NCBI GenBank assembly: GCA_964425605.1
Contig: CAYRNR010000003.1
Location: 62,001-126,000, forward strand
Source of the DNA: CAYRNR01 sp964425605
Lineage (GTDB): Bacteria; Myxococcota_A; UBA796; UBA9615; CAYRNR01
DNA length: 64,000 nucleotides
Reading direction: 5' to 3'
How positions within the stretch are numbered: position 1 is the first letter of the stretch; each line of letters begins with the position of its first letter. Under the pieces are notes generated by a model, which worked only from the letters and a program-made list of their open reading frames with translations, made no database searches and had not been told where the DNA came from. Of the stretch, positions 16,825-24,918 are shown piece by piece. The position numbers and the translations under genes are program-made.

Positions 16825-18573
16825 ATGGATCGATGGTGCTGGGTGATTTGCGCGCTGCTGCTGGGGGCGGCCGGATGCGAGGACGCCGTGGAGGGGGACG
16901 ACGACTCTGCCGCGGACGACGACGACGACGCGACGGACGGCGCCACCTTCTCGTCGGCGATCCGGCTGGAGGGAGGCGGGCGGTTCGTCGTGCGGATCGA
17001 CGAGGTGCTACAGGCCGATCCCGTGGCCGATCCGCTGCTGGACCTCGACGGGGACGCGGCCGCGGCGGCCGGGCGGGCCCCGCAGTGGGTTCGCGAGGAC
17101 CTCGCCTGGGCGCTGGCCAGCGTGGAAGGCGGCGTGGCCGACACCCTCGCGGCCCTGGTGCTCGATGTGGACGAGGTCCTGGTGGACGAGGTGGCGTGGA
17201 CCATCGCGGCGACGGCCCCGGAGCTCCTGACGTGGATGGTCGAAGGCGGCGACGCCGATCTGCTGGTCGAGAACGCCCAGGGGGTGTACGCCACCGACGG
17301 GCTGCTGCAGTACGCGTCGCTGGTGGAGGTGGAGCCGGGGCTGACGACGCTGCAGCTGGTGGGCGAGGACGGCGCCTACGAGCTCGAGCCCGAGGACTAC
17401 TACTGGTACGTGGTCTACCCGCGGGCCTACCTCGAGCTGCCCATGCGGGTGGACGGCTGGTGGTGGCGCACGCTGTTCCTCGAGGACGACCTGCACGGGC
17501 AGACGGCCCTCGACGCGGTGGCGGACGCGGCCACGGTGCTCGAGGCGGCCGAGGCCCTGGGGTACTGGATCCAGTCATTCATGCAGTTCAACTACATGGA
17601 CAACCTGATCCTGCCGGTGGACATCTACGACACGGGGTACGGGTCGTGCGGCGAGTACTCGATCCTCACCACTGCCGCGGCCAAGTCCGTCCTGATCCCC
17701 ACCGTCTCGGTCTCGGCCCGCGCCGACGACCACGAGTGGAACGAGCTGTGGGACGGCCGGTGGATCATGTGGGACAACAGCATGGGCGAGATCGGATCGA
17801 ACCCCAACTACCCGTACATCGACTGGCCCGAGATCTTCGACGACGACACGTACGACAACGCCGGCGTGCTCGGGGAGGTGGCCCACGTGTTCCGCTTCCG
17901 CGGCGACGAGGCCATCGAGCCGTCGGACCTGTACACCGAGTACGTGGACGTGCACGTGGACGTGGAGGACGCCGACGGGGCGCCGGTGGAGGGGGTGCGG
18001 GTCATCGCCACGACGGCCGAGTCGGGGTACTGGGAGGCCACGTTCGGCTACACCGGGCTGGACGGCCGGGCGACGCTGCAGCTGGGCGACGATCTGGGGT
18101 ACGGGTTCGAGCTCGACCACCCGGATCTGGGGGACCTGGGCGGCGAGTCGACCGCCGTCGTGGCCGCTGGCGGGGACACCGAGTTCTTCGAGGACTACCA
18201 GTTCGACGAGGTCTGCGACCGCGGCCTGAACGACGCCGGGGCTCCGCCTGGCGGTGACCGCACGCTCGAGGTGGAGCTGGTCCTGGACCGCACGGTGCAG
18301 CGCCGGACCAACTACCTCACCGAGGGGTACGAGCTCGGCCACACGTTCCCCGCGGCGCTGGACGGTGGCGTCGTGGATCTGTTCCTGATCCGCGGCGGGG
18401 ATCTCGAGGCCTATCTGGACGGTGACGTCGTGGACGCCCACGCGGTCGCGCTGGCGACGAACGGCGAGGAGCTGGAGATCCCCCTGGACGATGGCGGCTG
18501 GGCCCTGGTCCTGGACAACCGCTGCTGGCCGATCAGCGACCGGGACGTCGAGCTGGCGGTGGCGATCCGTTGA
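16825..18573 (+). CDS. Transglutaminase-like lipoprotein
   Basis: 582 residues from the ATG at 16825 (GGGAGGGCAGGC upstream). Lipobox GAAGC (Cys18), then an Asp linker EGDDDSAADDDDDA. Residues about 240-330 carry a transglutaminase/papain-like core: GSCGEYSIL with Cys275, DDHEWNELWDG with His303 and WIMWDNSMGEIG with Asp317, the usual Cys-His-Asp order. A carboxypeptidase-regulatory-like beta domain follows (DVEDADGAPVEGVRVIAT, then TGLDGRATLQL). Such proteins act outside the cytoplasm as proteases, amidases or cross-linking enzymes; which one is open. It ends 9 bp before the convergent lipoprotein at 18583. Confidence 0.8.
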   Translation: MDRWCWVICALLLGAAGCEDAVEGDDDSAADDDDDATDGATFSSAIRLEGGGRFVVRIDEVLQADPVADPLLDLDGDAAAAAGRAPQWVREDLAWALASVEGGVADTLAALVLDVDEVLVDEVAWTIAATAPELLTWMVEGGDADLLVENAQGVYATDGLLQYASLVEVEPGLTTLQLVGEDGAYELEPEDYYWYVVYPRAYLELPMRVDGWWWRTLFLEDDLHGQTALDAVADAATVLEAAEALGYWIQSFMQFNYMDNLILPVDIYDTGYGSCGEYSILTTAAAKSVLIPTVSVSARADDHEWNELWDGRWIMWDNSMGEIGSNPNYPYIDWPEIFDDDTYDNAGVLGEVAHVFRFRGDEAIEPSDLYTEYVDVHVDVEDADGAPVEGVRVIATTAESGYWEATFGYTGLDGRATLQLGDDLGYGFELDHPDLGDLGGESTAVVAAGGDTEFFEDYQFDEVCDRGLNDAGAPPGGDRTLEVELVLDRTVQRRTNYLTEGYELGHTFPAALDGGVVDLFLIRGGDLEAYLDGDVVDAHAVALATNGEELEIPLDDGGWALVLDNRCWPISDRDVELAVAIR

Positions 18574-18582
18574 AGGACGAGG

Positions 18583-19248
18583 TCAGGGACAGCGTACAGC
18601 CCCATCGGTGATCTGGAAGGTGAACGCTGGACCGAACTGGGGCTCGTAGTACAGCTCCTCGCATTCGAAGAAGCCGGTGGTGTGCGGCCACGCCTCCGGG
18701 CCGGTGTCGAAGGTGCAGTGGGGGCCGCCGTCGCCCCACGCCCAGTCCTCGTGATCCCACCAGTAGATGCCGAACTGCCAGGTCATGTGGTCGTTGGGCT
18801 GGGGCTGCTGGTAGGCCAGGAGCTCGAAGCCGATCTCGTAGTTGTGGTTGGGCGAGGCGAACAGCAGCAGCTCGCCGGCGTAATCGCCGCAGAACGCGTT
18901 CTCGTAGTACTCGTAGGTACCGGCCAGGTCGCCGCTGGGCACGGTGAACACGATGCCGGGCTGGGCGGGCAGGCTGTCGTCGTCGTCGTCGTCGTCATCG
19001 GTGACATCGTCGTCGTCATCGGTGACGTCGTCGTCGTCATCGGCGGCATCGTCGTCGTCACCCACGGCGTCGTCGTCATCGCCCACGGCGTCGTCGTCGT
19101 CGCCCACGGCATCGTCGTCGTCGCCCACGGCATCGTCGTCGTCGCCGGCCGCGTCGTCATCATCCCGCACCCGAAGCTGCCCCGAGCACCCCAGGACCAA
19201 CCAGGACGCGATCAGACACAGGACCACCACAGCTCGCTCACTCATCAT
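18583..19248 (-). CDS. Lipoprotein with long poly-Asp repeat linker
   Basis: 221 residues. Signal peptide with lipobox LVLGC (Cys21), then GQLRVR and a 63-residue linker (29-91) made of poly-Asp blocks, including consecutive AVGDDDD units and an 8-Asp run. The C-terminal part, about 125 residues, has paired Cys and aromatic strands (AGTYEYYENAFCGDYAG, WQFGIYWWDHEDWAWG, FFECEELYYEP), giving a small extracellular beta domain of no known family. Two adjacent ATGs begin the gene. It is divergent from the fused glycyl radical enzyme gene at 19341 with 92 bp between. Confidence 0.7.
   Translation of the reverse strand: MMSERAVVVLCLIASWLVLGCSGQLRVRDDDDAAGDDDDAVGDDDDAVGDDDDAVGDDDDAVGDDDDAADDDDDVTDDDDDVTDDDDDDDDSLPAQPGIVFTVPSGDLAGTYEYYENAFCGDYAGELLLFASPNHNYEIGFELLAYQQPQPNDHMTWQFGIYWWDHEDWAWGDGGPHCTFDTGPEAWPHTTGFFECEELYYEPQFGPAFTFQITDGAVRCP
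18976..19164 (-). repeat. Poly-Asp coding microrepeat (21-bp units)
   Basis: On the minus strand this 189-bp tract encodes residues 29-91 of the lipoprotein. It is dominated by GAC codons and includes four consecutive 21-bp units of the form GAC-GAC-GAC-GAC-GCC-GTG-GGC with minor changes, then units ending in VT. This arrangement is prone to slippage in replication and to assembly error. Confidence 0.85.
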
Positions 19249-19340
19249 CCACTCCTCTCCTCGGCACGCGCATCAGTATGGCGCATGCAGCGACGACGCC
19301 AAGGGTCATTTTCGCCCCCCGGATGGTAGGCTCTCCAGAG

Positions 19341-22300
19341 ATGGGTGGGAACGAGCCGGCACTGCAGCTGTTCGACGTGCAGCGGTTCTGCGTGCACGAC
19401 GGTCCCGGTATCCGCACGGTGCTGTTCTTCAAGGGCTGCCCGCTGCGCTGCCGCTGGTGCCAGAACCCCGAGTCCCTCGCCCACGGGGCCCAGCTCGCGC
19501 TCCACGAGGACCGCTGCATCGGTTGCGGCGCCTGCTCGGACGTCTGCCCGAACGGCGCGGTCGTGCGCGGGCACTTCGATCGGGCCCTGTGCCGCGCGTG
19601 TGGGGCCTGCGCAGAGGCCTGCCCGGCCGAGGCCCGGCGTGTCGTGGGGGAGCCGTGGTCGGTGGATCGGGTCCTGGCGCTGCTGGAGGCGGACCGGCCG
19701 TACTTCGAGGCCACCGGGGGTGGGGTGACCCTGTCCGGTGGGGAGCCCCTGCTGCAGCGGGCCGCGGCCGAGGCCGTGCTGAAGGCGTGTGGGGAGGCTG
19801 GCCTGCACACGGTGATCGAGACCAGCGGGGCCGTGGACGGGCCCTCGATCGAGCGCATCGCGCCCCTGACGGACCTGTTCTACTTCGACCTCAAGGCCGG
19901 CCTCGCGCCCCTGCACCAGGAGCTCACCGGCCGGCCGCTGAGCACCGTCGTGGGCAACGCCCGGCGGCTACTCGGGACCGGCGCCGAGGTGGTCTTCCGG
20001 ACCCCCGTGATCCCGGGCCACAACGACGGAGACGACAACCTCGCGGCCCTGGCCGAGGTGCTGGGTGAGCTGGGCGCGGACCGCCTGCGGTTGATGCCCT
20101 ATCACCGCGCCGGCGAGGACAAGATCGACCGCATCGGCGCGGACCTGCCCAGGCTGGGGATCGGGCCCGAGGACGCCCGCGAGGCGCTGCAGCGAGCCAG
20201 GGCGAGCCTGATGGACCTCGGCGTGACCGTGGAGGTGGAGGGCGGCCCCGGGGACGGGGATGCGGACCCGATCCGGATCTCCGGCCGGGTGGGACGGCTG
20301 CGCGACGCGGTCCAGTCCGCCAGGCCGGCGGTGTGCGTGGAGCGCGCCGTGGCGGTCACCCGCTACTTCCGCGACCCGGCCCACGGCGGCGAGCCCGTGG
20401 CCGTGCGCAAGGCCGAGGCCCTGCGGGCGATGCTGGCGGATCGCACCATCGCCATCCACGACGACGAGCTGCTGGTGGGCAACTTCAGCTCGTACCGGGT
20501 CGGCGGCGCCATCTTCCCGGAGCTGCACGGCGTGTCCCAGTGCGAGGACCTGCTGTCGTTCGGCAGCCGGGACCTCAACCCCCTGTACATGGACCCCGCC
20601 GATCGCCGGACCCTGGCGCTGAAGGTGATGCCGTTCTGGAGCCGCCGGTTCCTCGCCGCGAAGGCGTTCCCGCCCGTGCGCGCCCTGCGCTTCGTGCGCG
20701 ACCAGCTCAAGGGGGAGCGGTACCTGATCAACGAGACCGGGGGCATCTCCCACATCGTGCCCGACTACGCCAAGCTGCTGAGCAAGGGCGCGGAGGGCGT
20801 CGCCGAGGAGGCGCGCAGGCGCCGCGCGGCAGCCCCGCTGGAGCGCGGCGACTTCTACCGCGCGGTGGAGATCGCCTGCGACGCCCTGACGGCATTCGGC
20901 GAGCGGTACGCGGCGCTGGCGGCCGACCTCGCGCGGGCCGAGGACGACGACGCGCGGCGCGAGGAGCTGGAGCACATCGCCGACGTGTGCTCCCGCGTCC
21001 CCAGACGCCCTGCGCGAACGCTGCAAGAGGCCCTGCAGTCGCTGCTGCTGGCGCAGATCGCGCTGAACACCGAGAGCCTGGACAATTCGGTGTGCCCGGG
21101 CCGGCTCGACCAGATCCTGCTGCCGTACTACATCGACGACGTGGCCGCGGGGCACCTCGACGAGGAGTCCGCGCGGGAGCTGATCGGCTGCTTCACGGTC
21201 AAGATGAGCGAGATCGTGCCGGTGTTCTCGCGGCGGATCACCCGCTTCCACGGCGGGCTGTTCAACGGCCAGGTGGTGGTGGTGGGCGGCACGGACTCGC
21301 GCGGCGACGACGCCACCAACGAGCTGACCTGGTTGTTCCTCGACACGATGAACGGGCTGCGGATGCGTCAGCCCAACTACCACGCGCGCATCCACGCGGG
21401 CAGCCCCACGAGCTACGTCCAGCGGATCGCCGCCATGCTCCGCGACGGCTCCGGCGCCCCCTCGCTGATGAACGACGAGTGTGTCGTGCCCATGCTCACC
21501 GGCCGCGGCACGGCCCTGGCCGACGCCCGGGACTACTCCCCTGTGGGCTGCGTCGAGCCCGTGTCCTGCGGACGCTCCTTTGCGTCCACCGACGCCGCGC
21601 TGGTCAACCTGCCCCTGTGCCTGGAGTGGGCCCTGGGCACCCGCCGCGGTGGGGCCCGGACGCCGCCCGCCGGGGACTGCGTCAGCGCCGAACACCTCGC
21701 GGACCTGCTGCGCGTCCAGATCGAGCACATGGTCGATCAGCTCGTCGCCGACCTCCAGCCCATCGAGCGCGCCAACGCGCTGCACCACCCCACCCCCCTG
21801 ACCTCGGCGCTGCTCCAGGGTTGCCTCGAGTCCGGCACCGACGCCTCGTCGGGGGGTGTCACCTACAACGGCAGCGGCGTCCAGGGCGTGGGGGTCGCCG
21901 ACATCGGCGACAGCCTCGCGGCCCTCGACCAGGTGGTCTTCCGCGACCGCCGGTGCGACATGCGTACGTTGATCAAGGCGCTGCGCGCCGACTTCGCGGG
22001 CCACGGCGCGCTGCAGGGATACCTGCTCAGGGCGCCCAAGTACGGCAACGATCAGCCCGCGGCCGACCGCTGGGTCGACTGGGTCATGGCGCTGTTCGCC
22101 GACGCCCTGGCTCGCCACACCAACACCCGCGACGGCAAGTACTGGGCCGGCTTCTACTCCGTGACCGCCCACCGCGCCTTCGGCGAACGGATCGGCGCGT
22201 TGCCCTCGGGCCGCCGCGCCGGCCAGCCCCTGGCCAACGGCCTGTCCCCCTCCTCCGGCCTGGATCGCGCCGGGCCCACGGCGTCGCTGAACTCCGTGGC

Positions 22301-22604
22301 GAGCCTCGATCTGGTCGGTCGCGCCCGCAACGGCATCAACGTCAACCTCACCCTCGACGGCGGCGCGCTGCAGGGCGACTCCGGCGCGGGCGCGGTGGAG
22401 GGGCTCCTGCGGGGCTACTTCGACCGCGGCGGCATGCAGCTGCAGATCAACACCCTGGACCGCGCCGCGCTGCGCGCCGCCATGGACGATCCCTCGACGA
22501 ACCCGTGGCTGCTGGTGCGGGTGTCCGGCTACTCGGCGTACTTCAACGACCTGTCACCGGGGATGAAGCGCGAGATCCTCGAGCGGACGGCGCACGGCGG
22601 CTAG
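19341..22604 (+). CDS. Fused glycyl-radical-enzyme activase + glycyl radical enzyme (single polypeptide)
   Basis: 1087 residues from the ATG at 19341, which puts LQLFDVQRF at the normal activase N-terminus; in-frame ATGs at 19278 and 19323 are less likely. Residues 1-300 are a complete radical-SAM activase: GCPLRCRWCQNP (Cys33, 37, 40 for the SAM cluster), two ferredoxin clusters (Cys59/62/65/69 and Cys84/87/90/94), LSGGEPLL (133-135), YFDLKAG, and TPVIPGHND. Residues about 313-1087 are a complete glycyl radical enzyme: CVERAVAVTRYFRD, active-site GCVEP (Cys737, Glu739) and glycyl loop RVSGYSAYF (Gly1063). The linker is about 12 residues. Cys-x-Glu favours a dehydratase/lyase over pyruvate formate-lyase. 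These are normally two genes. No shell proteins or dedicated transporter are nearby, so the substrate is unknown. Confidence 0.92.
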   Translation: MGGNEPALQLFDVQRFCVHDGPGIRTVLFFKGCPLRCRWCQNPESLAHGAQLALHEDRCIGCGACSDVCPNGAVVRGHFDRALCRACGACAEACPAEARRVVGEPWSVDRVLALLEADRPYFEATGGGVTLSGGEPLLQRAAAEAVLKACGEAGLHTVIETSGAVDGPSIERIAPLTDLFYFDLKAGLAPLHQELTGRPLSTVVGNARRLLGTGAEVVFRTPVIPGHNDGDDNLAALAEVLGELGADRLRLMPYHRAGEDKIDRIGADLPRLGIGPEDAREALQRARASLMDLGVTVEVEGGPGDGDADPIRISGRVGRLRDAVQSARPAVCVERAVAVTRYFRDPAHGGEPVAVRKAEALRAMLADRTIAIHDDELLVGNFSSYRVGGAIFPELHGVSQCEDLLSFGSRDLNPLYMDPADRRTLALKVMPFWSRRFLAAKAFPPVRALRFVRDQLKGERYLINETGGISHIVPDYAKLLSKGAEGVAEEARRRRAAAPLERGDFYRAVEIACDALTAFGERYAALAADLARAEDDDARREELEHIADVCSRVPRRPARTLQEALQSLLLAQIALNTESLDNSVCPGRLDQILLPYYIDDVAAGHLDEESARELIGCFTVKMSEIVPVFSRRITRFHGGLFNGQVVVVGGTDSRGDDATNELTWLFLDTMNGLRMRQPNYHARIHAGSPTSYVQRIAAMLRDGSGAPSLMNDECVVPMLTGRGTALADARDYSPVGCVEPVSCGRSFASTDAALVNLPLCLEWALGTRRGGARTPPAGDCVSAEHLADLLRVQIEHMVDQLVADLQPIERANALHHPTPLTSALLQGCLESGTDASSGGVTYNGSGVQGVGVADIGDSLAALDQVVFRDRRCDMRTLIKALRADFAGHGALQGYLLRAPKYGNDQPAADRWVDWVMALFADALARHTNTRDGKYWAGFYSVTAHRAFGERIGALPSGRRAGQPLANGLSPSSGLDRAGPTASLNSVASLDLVGRARNGINVNLTLDGGALQGDSGAGAVEGLLRGYFDRGGMQLQINTLDRAALRAAMDDPSTNPWLLVRVSGYSAYFNDLSPGMKREILERTAHGG

Positions 22605-23362
22605 CTCACCCGCGCCAACAACCGGCCGATGGCCTCGAAGTAGCTCACGCCGGCGCGCATCTGGATGTCGTTGTGGCCGGCGTTGGGGACCCGGACGAAC
22701 TCGGCATCCGGATCGGCGCACGCGCCGTGGAGGAGCTCGGCGTCGCGGATGGAGATGATCTCGTCGTGCTCGGCGTGGAGGACGAGGGTCGGCTGGGCCA
22801 CCGAGGCCATCTTGCGCAGGTTGCCGGGGCCGTGCTCCTCGGTGATCCCCACGTGCGTGGCCGGCACGCCGAGCAGCTCGAGCAGGGGCACGATCCGGGC
22901 GAAGCCGCTCTCCACGATCAGCGCGGCGACCCGGTCGGGGCAGGACGCGGCGAGCTCGATGGCGGGCGCAGAGCCCAGCGAACGTCCCATCACGACGACG
23001 GGGGAGCCGGCCGGACTCACCACGTCGAGGGCGACGTGGGCGTCGTCGAGGAACGTGGACAGCGACGGGCGGCCGGTCGAGGGGCCGTAGCCACGGTATT
23101 CGGCGATCACCAGGCGAACGGGCAGGTCCTGGTACGACGCGACCAGGGCATCGTAGTCGCGGGCCGTCTCGCCGTTGCCGTGAAAGAACAGCATCGGCGG
23201 GGCGCCGTCCGGGCCCGGGTACTCCCGCAGGCGCAGCAGGGCGCCTCCGGGCGCCTCGACCATGCGGTCCGAAGCGCCGGGCGCGGGCGGGCCGTAGGGC
23301 ATGTCGGGCCGGGGGAAGAAGATGGCGGAACCGAGGCGGGGATCGTCGAGGGGGTTGGTCAT
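22601..23362 (-). CDS. Alpha/beta hydrolase
   Basis: 253 residues from the ATG at 23362; the frame continues upstream but is antisense to the next gene. It has LFFHGNGETARDYD (oxyanion strand/turn), MGRSLGSAPA with nucleophile Ser128, LHAEHDEIIS with Asp200, and PNAGHND with His230, a complete serine-hydrolase triad in the order of BEM46/YqkD-type hydrolases. There is no signal peptide, so it is cytoplasmic. Its TAG overlaps the TAG of the fused glycyl radical enzyme on the opposite strand within CTAG (22601-22604). The substrate is unknown. Confidence 0.88.
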   Translation of the reverse strand: MTNPLDDPRLGSAIFFPRPDMPYGPPAPGASDRMVEAPGGALLRLREYPGPDGAPPMLFFHGNGETARDYDALVASYQDLPVRLVIAEYRGYGPSTGRPSLSTFLDDAHVALDVVSPAGSPVVVMGRSLGSAPAIELAASCPDRVAALIVESGFARIVPLLELLGVPATHVGITEEHGPGNLRKMASVAQPTLVLHAEHDEIISIRDAELLHGACADPDAEFVRVPNAGHNDIQMRAGVSYFEAIGRLLARVS

Positions 23363-23455
23363 ACCTCGAGCGTACCCCATGGGGTCGCAGGAGCGAACCG
23401 CGGCCCAGGCCGGACGGGCCGGGGCGCGTGGTAGAGTCCGAGGCGGAGGTGGGCC

Positions 23456-24841
23456 ATGAAACACGGGCGCGGCCGAGGGGTTTCGAGGGCGCTGATCGCA
23501 ACGACGCTGCTCGCGGCGACCCTCGCCCTCGGCGCCTGTACGGGGGACGTCGCGGATGACGACGACGACACCACGGGCGCGGCGTGGGACGAGGTCACGG
23601 TCGAGGACGTGATCGCGGTCGTGGAGAGCGGCTGCACCGACGAGGGGCTGGCCTCGCTCCGCGGCGCCGAGCCCGCAGCGGTCCGTGAGGCGCTGGCCGC
23701 TGCAGACCTGTCGTTCAAGCTCGACGCCTGGACCCCTGGGCTCTCCCACGGCAACCCGGTCGGCGAGCTCGGGCTGCGCACGGAGCTCCTCGACGCCACC
23801 GCATTCGACTACAGCCTCTACGTCCCTGACGAGTACACCGCCGACCCGAGCCAGCCGCTGCCGCTGTTCCTCGATCCGGGCCACCCCGCCGACGAGCTCG
23901 AGAGCGAGATCATGCCGTACAAGGCGGACCTCCTCGATCAGCCCTTCTTCTTCGTGCAGGACAACATGTTCAACCGCCTCTACACGGAGCTGGGGGACGA
24001 GGAGTACTACGACCAGGTGGTCTACGCGGACGAGTTCGAGCTCGTGGCCGCCTACCAGGACCACGAGCAGATCATCGCCGAGATCCTGCGCCAGCTGCGG
24101 CGTCACTACTTCATCGACTCCTCCCGCATCTACACGGGCGGTGTCTCGGCCGAGGGGAACGCCGCGTGGAGCCACGGCATGCTCTCCACCGACCAGTACG
24201 CCGCGATCCTGCCCGTGTCGGCCGGGACCGCGGGCTTCCACGAGGACCTGTGGCGCAACCTCGAGACCGTGGGCATGCTCGTCGTGCACGGCACCGACGA
24301 CGACCTCTGCCCCGTCGAGGACGTGGACGAGGCCGTGGAGATGCTGCAGGGCTGGGGCTTCGACGTGGAGTACTGGCGCGAGGAGGGCGAGGGCCACGGC
24401 ACCATGTTCTACGGGGAGTTCGCCGACATGGTGGACTGGCTGCTGTTGCGACAGCGCCCCCTGGACCCGAGCCACGTCCGCCGCGCCATCAAGAGCGACC
24501 GCGACACCGACGCCTACTGGCTCGCCGGCCTCGACGTCTCCGCGGACCCCGCAGCCGCGATCCACGTCACCGCGCCCCCGTCCCGGATCGAGGGGCTCTG
24601 GCACGACGGGGTGGTCGACATCGAGGCCGCGGGCGTCGGCGCGGTCGAGATACGCTGGCTCGAGGGCCCCTCGGGACCGGCATCGGGTTCTGCGGGCGAC
24701 GCGCTGGGGATCACCGTCAACGGGACCGATCTCGGCAGCTTCACCCTGGACGAGGATCCCACCGTCGCGGTCGAGGACTACTGTCGTCACGCGGACATCA
24801 GCCGCATCTGGGCCGGCAGGCTCACCGTCGACGTGCCCTGA
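23456..24841 (+). CDS. Lipoprotein esterase-like alpha/beta hydrolase
   Basis: 461 residues. Signal peptide with lipobox ALGAC (Cys28), then a short ADDDDDTTG linker. Residues about 115-335 form an alpha/beta hydrolase related to the poly(3-hydroxybutyrate) depolymerase/esterase D group: YSLYVPDEY, TGGVSAEGNAAW with nucleophile Ser231, VVHGTDDDLCP with Asp near 282, and EGEGHGTMF with His314. A C-terminal beta domain of about 110 residues (DPAAAIHVTAPPSRIEGLWH, then ITVNGTDLGSFTL) resembles a carbohydrate- or polymer-binding module. It is a probable surface esterase or depolymerase; the polymer is not identifiable. Confidence 0.78.
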   Translation: MKHGRGRGVSRALIATTLLAATLALGACTGDVADDDDDTTGAAWDEVTVEDVIAVVESGCTDEGLASLRGAEPAAVREALAAADLSFKLDAWTPGLSHGNPVGELGLRTELLDATAFDYSLYVPDEYTADPSQPLPLFLDPGHPADELESEIMPYKADLLDQPFFFVQDNMFNRLYTELGDEEYYDQVVYADEFELVAAYQDHEQIIAEILRQLRRHYFIDSSRIYTGGVSAEGNAAWSHGMLSTDQYAAILPVSAGTAGFHEDLWRNLETVGMLVVHGTDDDLCPVEDVDEAVEMLQGWGFDVEYWREEGEGHGTMFYGEFADMVDWLLLRQRPLDPSHVRRAIKSDRDTDAYWLAGLDVSADPAAAIHVTAPPSRIEGLWHDGVVDIEAAGVGAVEIRWLEGPSGPASGSAGDALGITVNGTDLGSFTLDEDPTVAVEDYCRHADISRIWAGRLTVDVP

Positions 24842-24882
24842 GCCGCAGCTCCCCTGCGGACGGCGATCCGATCCGTGTCCCC

Positions 24883-24894
24883 GGAAATATTTCC
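24883..24894. promoter_or_regulatory. AT-rich 12-bp perfect palindrome upstream of HEAT-repeat gene
   Basis: GGAAATATTTCC is perfectly self-complementary and lies 24 bp before the ATG at 24919, in a 77-bp gap in an otherwise very GC-rich region. This is where a promoter -10 element or an operator is expected. There is no further evidence for a specific regulator. Confidence 0.35.
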
Positions 24895-24918
24895 CGGCCG
24901 TCGTACGTTCTGCGGTCC

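Noticed and set aside
16764..17294. N-terminal extension of the HAD hydrolase
   Set aside because: Ser/Thr/Pro-rich and antisense to the transglutaminase-like lipoprotein; motif I is at the normal distance from the ATG at 16763.
19968..22172. 734-codon minus-strand frame opposite the fused enzyme
   Set aside because: Antisense shadow from high GC3; no domain and no ribosome site.
20333..23434. 1033-codon plus-strand frame within and beyond the fused enzyme
   Set aside because: Arg/Pro/Gly-rich shadow in another frame; it has no recognisable domain, whereas the overlapping frame has all catalytic motifs.
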